DNA of 9,633 bases from assembly GCA_044376615.1 (NCBI GenBank), contig JBILKO010000100.1, forward strand, positions 1 through 9,633, given 5' to 3'. Positions 6,278 through 9,633 of the stretch are shown one piece after another. Position numbers and translations under genes: made by a program. Below the pieces are notes generated by a model that was not told where the DNA came from, did not search any database, and saw only the letters and a program-made list of their open reading frames with translations. Each line of letters starts with the position of its first letter. Position 1 is the stretch's first letter. The stretch is from CAISGS01 sp044376615. Its GTDB lineage: Bacteria; Pseudomonadota; Alphaproteobacteria; Caulobacterales; Caulobacteraceae.

Positions 6278-7072
6278 ATGGACCTGGTCACGACGCGGCG
6301 CAGCGGAAGTGCGGAAATCATCACCTATGCCAATCCAGGCCTGGGCACCCTGACCGCTGCGGGAACCGCGCAATTATTGGCCGCCTTGCGCAAGGCGCTA
6401 GCTGATCCTGAAGTGCGCTGCATCATCTATACGGGCGGCCTGCCAGACGTGTTTATCCGCCATTATGACGTCGGCGAGCTGTGTGTCCTGGCCGATATTG
6501 TGACCGGCCTTATGCCCGCGCCTGAACCTTCTGGTGAAGATGATGGTGGCTATTATGCGCTTGTCGATACAACAGCCGCTTCGCCCAAGCCCGTCATTGC
6601 CGCGATCAATGGCCTTTGCATGGGCGGCGGATTTGAGCTGGCTCTGGCCTGTGACCTGCGCATAGCCGGACAGGGGGTTCGCGCCATCGGCCTGCCAGAG
6701 ACCCGGATCGGAATCTTTCCTGGCGGCGGCGGTACCCAGCGATTGCCACGCATAATCGGTGAGGCCAAGGCCTTGGAAATGATCTTACTTGGCAAGGTCT
6801 TTACGGGTCCAGAGGCTGCCGCCCTTGGCCTGGTGCATGAGGTCGTGGCCGATCCCTTGGCCCGCGCCCTAGACTTGGCAAAGGCCCTGGCCGCCAAGCC
6901 GGCCGAAGGACTGGCCGAGGCCAAGCGCCTGACCCGTTCCGCGCTTAACCGACCGTTTGATGAGGGCACAGCCGACGAGCGGCGCAGCTTTATGAACCTG
7001 CTCAAGGTGCCATCTTCCGGGGCCGCCATGAAGGCCTCGCTCGCCGCCGGTATCGCTATCGAAGACGCCTAG
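6278..7072 (+). CDS. Enoyl-CoA hydratase/isomerase (crotonase) family protein
   Basis: At 264 residues it has the family's usual length. Crotonases bind acyl-CoA and stabilise a thioester enolate; the typical reaction is hydration of a 2-enoyl-CoA in beta-oxidation. The core motif is NGLCMGGGFELALACD (111-126), whose Glu120 matches the first catalytic glutamate of rat hydratase (Glu144). LPETRIGIFPGGGGTQRLPR (139-158) carries Glu141, matching the second (Glu164), so true hydratase activity is plausible. The N-terminal oxyanion-hole loop, usually AGAD, reads RHYD (61-64) within FIRHYDVGEL, which marks a distinct subgroup. An insert with PEPSGEDDGGYY (82-93) lies before the active-site helix. 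The ATG is preceded by GGGAG with 5 bases between. The GNAT gene follows after 42 bp on the same strand, so the two may be co-transcribed. Other crotonase reactions (isomerase, dehalogenase, decarboxylase) cannot be excluded. Confidence 0.92.
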   Translation: MDLVTTRRSGSAEIITYANPGLGTLTAAGTAQLLAALRKALADPEVRCIIYTGGLPDVFIRHYDVGELCVLADIVTGLMPAPEPSGEDDGGYYALVDTTAASPKPVIAAINGLCMGGGFELALACDLRIAGQGVRAIGLPETRIGIFPGGGGTQRLPRIIGEAKALEMILLGKVFTGPEAAALGLVHEVVADPLARALDLAKALAAKPAEGLAEAKRLTRSALNRPFDEGTADERRSFMNLLKVPSSGAAMKASLAAGIAIEDA

Positions 7073-7114
7073 CGGTTCCTCGCGCCAAGAGCTAAGAGAC
7101 GCGACCAAACCTAG

Positions 7115-7663
7115 TTGAAAGTGATAATCTTGCCCCTGACGATCCGATTGGCCGTGGCCGATGATATGGCCGTATTGTCTCCGCTGATGAATGACGCCAT
7201 CGCCACCTTGCTAACGCCCTTCCTGCCGCCTGAAGGGGTCGCGGCTTCGTTCGAGGTCATGGGCCTGGACACCCAACTGATTGCCGACGGCACCTATTTC
7301 GTGGTCGAGGACGAGACCGGCGCCATTGGCGGCTGCGGTGGCTGGTCCAGGCGCGCGACCTTGTTTGGCGGCGATCATACGGCCGGGCGCGATGCGGCCT
7401 TGCTCGATCCGGCCACGGATGCCGCCAGAGTTCGCGCCATGTACACCCATCCTGCCCATGTTCGTCGCGGCATCGGCCGCCTGGTGCTACAAACCTGTGA
7501 GGCGGCTTCGCGGGCCGAAGGGTTTAAAACCTGCGAACTGGCCGCGACCCAGGGCGGTGAACCGCTCTACCGCGCCTGCGGCTATCACGACATCGAACCG
7601 TTTTTTGCCAAGACCTCGTCGGGCTATGAGGTGCCGCTGATCCGGATGGGTAAGGCGCTTTAG
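7115..7663 (+). CDS. GNAT-family N-acetyltransferase
   Basis: A 182-residue protein expected to transfer acetyl from acetyl-CoA to an amine. The acetyl-CoA-binding motif A is clear: VRAMYTHPAHVRRGIGRLV (106-124), with the RRGIGR pyrophosphate loop. Strand 4 comes before it, followed by LYRACGYHDIEPF (151-163) as motif B. The block GGCGGWSRRATLFGGD (72-87) is a signature I recall from a subgroup common in Proteobacteria whose substrates are mostly unknown. Start choice is uncertain: the TTG at 7115 gives the longest form, while GTG at 7121 or TTG at 7130 would begin closer to the usual TIRLAxxxD opening; none has a good ribosome binding site. It follows the crotonase gene by 42 bp and ends 10 bp before the REP-like element, which may terminate its transcript. 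Confidence 0.88.
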   Translation: MKVIILPLTIRLAVADDMAVLSPLMNDAIATLLTPFLPPEGVAASFEVMGLDTQLIADGTYFVVEDETGAIGGCGGWSRRATLFGGDHTAGRDAALLDPATDAARVRAMYTHPAHVRRGIGRLVLQTCEAASRAEGFKTCELAATQGGEPLYRACGYHDIEPFFAKTSSGYEVPLIRMGKAL

Positions 7664-7673
7664 CTTCCGGGTG

Positions 7674-7778
7674 GCCCCCTCCACCGCTTCGCGGTCCCCC
7701 TCCCCAAAAGGGGGAGGATTTTACCTCATTAAATCTTCCCCCTTTGGGGGAAGTACCGGCGAAGCCGGGGAAGGGGGC
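7674..7778. repeat. REP-like double palindrome (two inverted hairpin-pair units)
   Basis: This 105-bp intergenic element starts with GCCCCCT and ends with its near complement AGGGGGC. Each half is one unit with two hairpins. In the left unit CCGC (7684-7687) pairs with GCGG (7691-7694) across TTC, and CCTCCCC (7699-7705) pairs with GGGGAGG (7711-7717). In the right unit CTTCCCCC (7735-7742) pairs with GGGGGAAG (7746-7753) across TTT, and CCGGC (7756-7760) pairs with GCCGG (7764-7768) across GAA. The units are inverted copies, similar but not identical, joined by an AT-rich stretch (7718-7734). GC-rich repeats with a TTC-loop hairpin plus a CCTCCCC/GGGGAGG hairpin are frequent between genes in Alphaproteobacteria. 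The hairpins, one followed by ATTTTA, could terminate transcription in either direction. Whether it is mobilised by a RAYT-type transposase is unknown; none is encoded here. Confidence 0.85.
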
Positions 7779-7817
7779 AACATCACGGACAAATATGTTA
7801 TAGGCCGCGCCTTGAGC

Positions 7818-7823
7818 GAGGAG
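7818..7823 (+). promoter_or_regulatory. Strong ribosome binding site supporting a TTG start
   Basis: GAGGAG lies 7 bases before the TTG at 7831, the position where the encoded protein begins to match YhiN (family start MxxFDA). It makes the TTG the credible start. Confidence 0.8.
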
Positions 7824-7830
7824 CGCGGGC

Positions 7831-9012
7831 TTGGACCAGTTTGATGCGGTGGTGATCGGGTCGGGGGCAGCTGGCATGATGTGCGCCATTGAGGCGGGAA
7901 AGCGCGGTCGTTCGGTTCTGATTATTGATCATGCGAAGGCGCCAGGTGAAAAGATCCGCATTTCGGGTGGCGGCCGCTGCAATTTCACCAATATCAATAC
8001 GTCGCCAGACCAGTTCCTGTCCGACAATCCGCGGTTCTGCATCTCGGCCCTGCGGCATTACACGCCTAAGGACTTTATCACCCTGATCGAGCGCTATGGC
8101 ATCGCCTATCATGAAAAGGCGCTCGGCCAGCTCTTCTGCGACGGCTCTGCGCGTCAGGTCGTCGATATGTTGCTGTCAGAGATGGACCAGGCGGGCGTGA
8201 ACCTTCGCCTGCGCACGGCGGTTGAGAGGATCGAAAAGGCTGACGATGGCTTTGTTGTGCATCTGGAAGGCCAGGAACCAGTGGCTTGCGCGTCCCTGGT
8301 CGTGGCGACCGGCGGCAAGTCGATCCCGAAAATGGGGGCGACCGGGTTTGGCTATGACCTGGCCAAGCATTTTGGCCTGCGATTGACGCCCATTCGCCCG
8401 GCCTTGGTGCCCCTAACCTTTGAGGTCGGGCTTTTGCAGCGGCTATCGACCCTGTCCGGCGTCGCCGTGGATGCCGTTGTGGGTTGCGGCAAGCAGCGCT
8501 TCGCCGCGGCCATGCTATTCACCCATCGCGGCCTGAGCGGGCCGTCGATCTTGCAAATCTCGTCCTATTGGCGCGAAGGCGACGAGATCGAGATCGATAT
8601 GGTACCGCAAATGGACCTCTATGAGACCCTGCGCCAGGACCGCGCCAAGCATGGCAAGCAGGCCATTCATACAGTCCTGTCTAACTATCTGCCCAAACGC
8701 CTGGCCCAGACCGTGGTTGATCTGGACGGCGCGAGTGGCCCGATTGGCGATTTTTCCGACAAGCGTCTGAAAAGTCTGGCCTTGGGTGTCCAAGGCTGGC
8801 GGGTCAAGCCGGTCGGCTCGGAGGGCTATCGCACGGCTGAGGTGACCCTCGGCGGTGTCGATACCCGCGATCTGGAGTCCCGAACCCTTGAGGCCAAGGC
8901 CGTGCCGGGCCTCTATTTCATTGGTGAAGTGGTGGATGTCACCGGCTGGCTTGGCGGCTATAATTTCCAATGGGCCTGGGCCAGCGGCTTTTGTGCTGGG
9001 CAGGTGGTCTAG
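7831..9012 (+). CDS. rdsA: YhiN/RdsA-like flavoprotein, probable 23S rRNA dihydrouridine synthase (HI0933-like family)
   Basis: The 393-residue protein matches my recollection of E. coli YhiN along its whole length. The FAD site is VVIGSGAAGM (7-16). Then come SGGGRCNFTN (45-54), HEKALGQLFCDGSARQVVDML in the middle, LFTHRGLSGPSILQISSYW, SEGYRTAEVTLGGVDT and, at the C-terminus, LYFIGEVVDVTGWLGGYNFQWAW. YhiN, renamed RdsA, was reported to reduce U2449 of 23S rRNA to dihydrouridine, unlike the Dus enzymes in fold. The wider HI0933-like family is also annotated as aminoacetone oxidase or BaiN, so the rRNA role is inferred from closeness to YhiN. TTG start with GAGGAG 7 bases upstream. The REP-like element ends 52 bp before it, with an AT-rich stretch at 7791-7803 that could hold a promoter. 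The stop overlaps the stop of the convergent pseudouridine synthase gene. Confidence 0.9.
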   Translation: MDQFDAVVIGSGAAGMMCAIEAGKRGRSVLIIDHAKAPGEKIRISGGGRCNFTNINTSPDQFLSDNPRFCISALRHYTPKDFITLIERYGIAYHEKALGQLFCDGSARQVVDMLLSEMDQAGVNLRLRTAVERIEKADDGFVVHLEGQEPVACASLVVATGGKSIPKMGATGFGYDLAKHFGLRLTPIRPALVPLTFEVGLLQRLSTLSGVAVDAVVGCGKQRFAAAMLFTHRGLSGPSILQISSYWREGDEIEIDMVPQMDLYETLRQDRAKHGKQAIHTVLSNYLPKRLAQTVVDLDGASGPIGDFSDKRLKSLALGVQGWRVKPVGSEGYRTAEVTLGGVDTRDLESRTLEAKAVPGLYFIGEVVDVTGWLGGYNFQWAWASGFCAGQVV

Positions 9013-9633
9013 CGCGCGCCCGTAATCAGGGCTTGGCGCTCGGCCTCGGTCAAGTGCCGCCATTGGCCTTCAGGCAGGGAGCCTAGCAACAGCGTGCCAA
9101 TTCGGATCCGCATCAGGTCAATCACCGCCAGGTCGACCAGCTCGCACATGCGCCGGATCTGGCGATTGCGGCCTTCGCTTAAAGTGAAGCTTAGCATTTG
9201 CTCGCCGCAAATATGCACCTTGGCGGGTCGCAATTGGCGGCCATCGAGCATGAGGCCATAGCGTAGCTGGCTGATCTTTCGATCAGTGATAGCGCCCTCG
9301 ACCTGGACCCGGTATTCCTTGGTCTGGCGGGCGTCGGGGCCAATGATGGATTTAGCCAGGACCCCGTCTTGCGACAGGATCAAGAGGCCGCGGGAATCCT
9401 TATCCAGACGCCCCAGCGCTGGCAGGCTTTCAGACTCGGTAGGGAGCCCCAGCGTGTCGAGATCCTCGATATTGCCCCAATAGGCCTCAGGGGTGATCAG
9501 TCTGGCGGCCGGAATCTGGTCGGGTTCGGGCTGGGCCGAGACAATGCCGACGGGCTTATGGATGACGATACTATAGGGGGCCTGCGACTCCAGATCATCC
9601 ATTAGGGTCAGGGTCTGGCCTGTCTCAATCTTG
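9009..9633 (-). CDS. rluF: RluF-like 23S rRNA pseudouridine synthase (RsuA/RluB/E/F family), N-terminus cut by window end
   Basis: The frame is open from the stop at 9009 to the right edge, giving at least 207 residues, so the ATG at 9602 is probably internal. Residues before it (IETGQTLTL) look like the end of an S4 RNA-binding domain, which this family carries at its N-terminus and which would lie outside the window. Counting from the Met at 9602, IHKPVGIVSAQP (14-25) opens the catalytic domain, GRLDKDSRGLLIL (64-76) holds the catalytic Asp67, KEYRVQV (95-101) contains the conserved Tyr, and SEGRNRQIRRMC (142-153) and MRIRIG (164-169) complete the family set. NKPVGIVS-type opening, QIRRMCE and RIRI favour RluF (U2604 in E. 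coli) over RluE or RsuA, but the exact uridine is inferred. Convergent with the YhiN-like gene, sharing CTAG at 9009-9012. Confidence 0.88.
   Translation of the reverse strand, partial: KIETGQTLTLMDDLESQAPYSIVIHKPVGIVSAQPEPDQIPAARLITPEAYWGNIEDLDTLGLPTESESLPALGRLDKDSRGLLILSQDGVLAKSIIGPDARQTKEYRVQVEGAITDRKISQLRYGLMLDGRQLRPAKVHICGEQMLSFTLSEGRNRQIRRMCELVDLAVIDLMRIRIGTLLLGSLPEGQWRHLTEAERQALITGAR

Noticed and set aside
7664..7800. Possible CRISPR array or transposon end, suggested by the repeated G/C runs
   Set aside because: There are only two units in inverted orientation, no regular spacers, no target-site duplication that I can see and no cas or transposase gene; a REP-like element explains it better.
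7524..7889. Minus-strand open frame running through the REP-like repeat
   Set aside because: Its composition comes from the G/C runs of the repeat and from antisense of two solid genes; there is no motif and no start signal.

Overview
The window looks like ordinary chromosomal DNA from an alphaproteobacterium. It is moderately GC-rich (my impression is high 50s percent), uses GCC, GGC and CTG codons heavily, and has TTG as well as ATG starts. It also carries a GC-rich paired-hairpin intergenic repeat of the kind common in Caulobacterales and Sphingomonadales. Several proteins resemble families frequent in Caulobacterales-like genomes, but nothing here fixes a genus. There are no tRNA or rRNA genes, insertion sequences, phage genes or CRISPR arrays.

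Layout from left to right. (1) Positions 1-951 hold the wreck of a PLP-dependent decarboxylase gene: N-terminal and C-terminal parts are recognisable, but there is a one-base frameshift and the centre, including the PLP-binding lysine, is missing. (2) 912-1352, minus strand, is a small four-helix membrane protein whose 3' end overlaps the dead gene. (3) 1634-2242, minus, is a PlsC-like acyltransferase, divergent from (4) an SDR oxidoreductase at 2333-3106. (5) 4419-6107 and 3112-4371, both minus and 47 bp apart, encode a TPR-glycosyltransferase-like protein and then an outer-membrane protein of a type usually found beside copper-resistance genes. (6) 6278-7072 and 7115-7663, plus strand, encode a crotonase-family protein and a GNAT acetyltransferase. 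(7) 7674-7778 is a REP-like double palindrome. (8) 7831-9012, plus, is a close relative of E. coli YhiN (RdsA), and 9009-9633, minus and cut by the window end, is an RluF-like 23S rRNA pseudouridine synthase. The two end on a shared CTAG.

The genes are mostly metabolic and envelope housekeeping functions arranged as short units with alternating orientation, and no single pathway links them. The clearest functional pairing is the last one: two probable 23S rRNA domain V modification enzymes, convergent and with no gap. The acyltransferase, SDR and crotonase could all touch lipid metabolism, but their substrates cannot be read from sequence.

I did not find a convincing new multi-gene system. 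The points most worth checking are the decayed decarboxylase, the copper-type outer-membrane protein without copper genes beside it, the paired-hairpin repeat with compensating base changes, the rRNA-modification pair, and alternative RNA pairings upstream of the crotonase gene.
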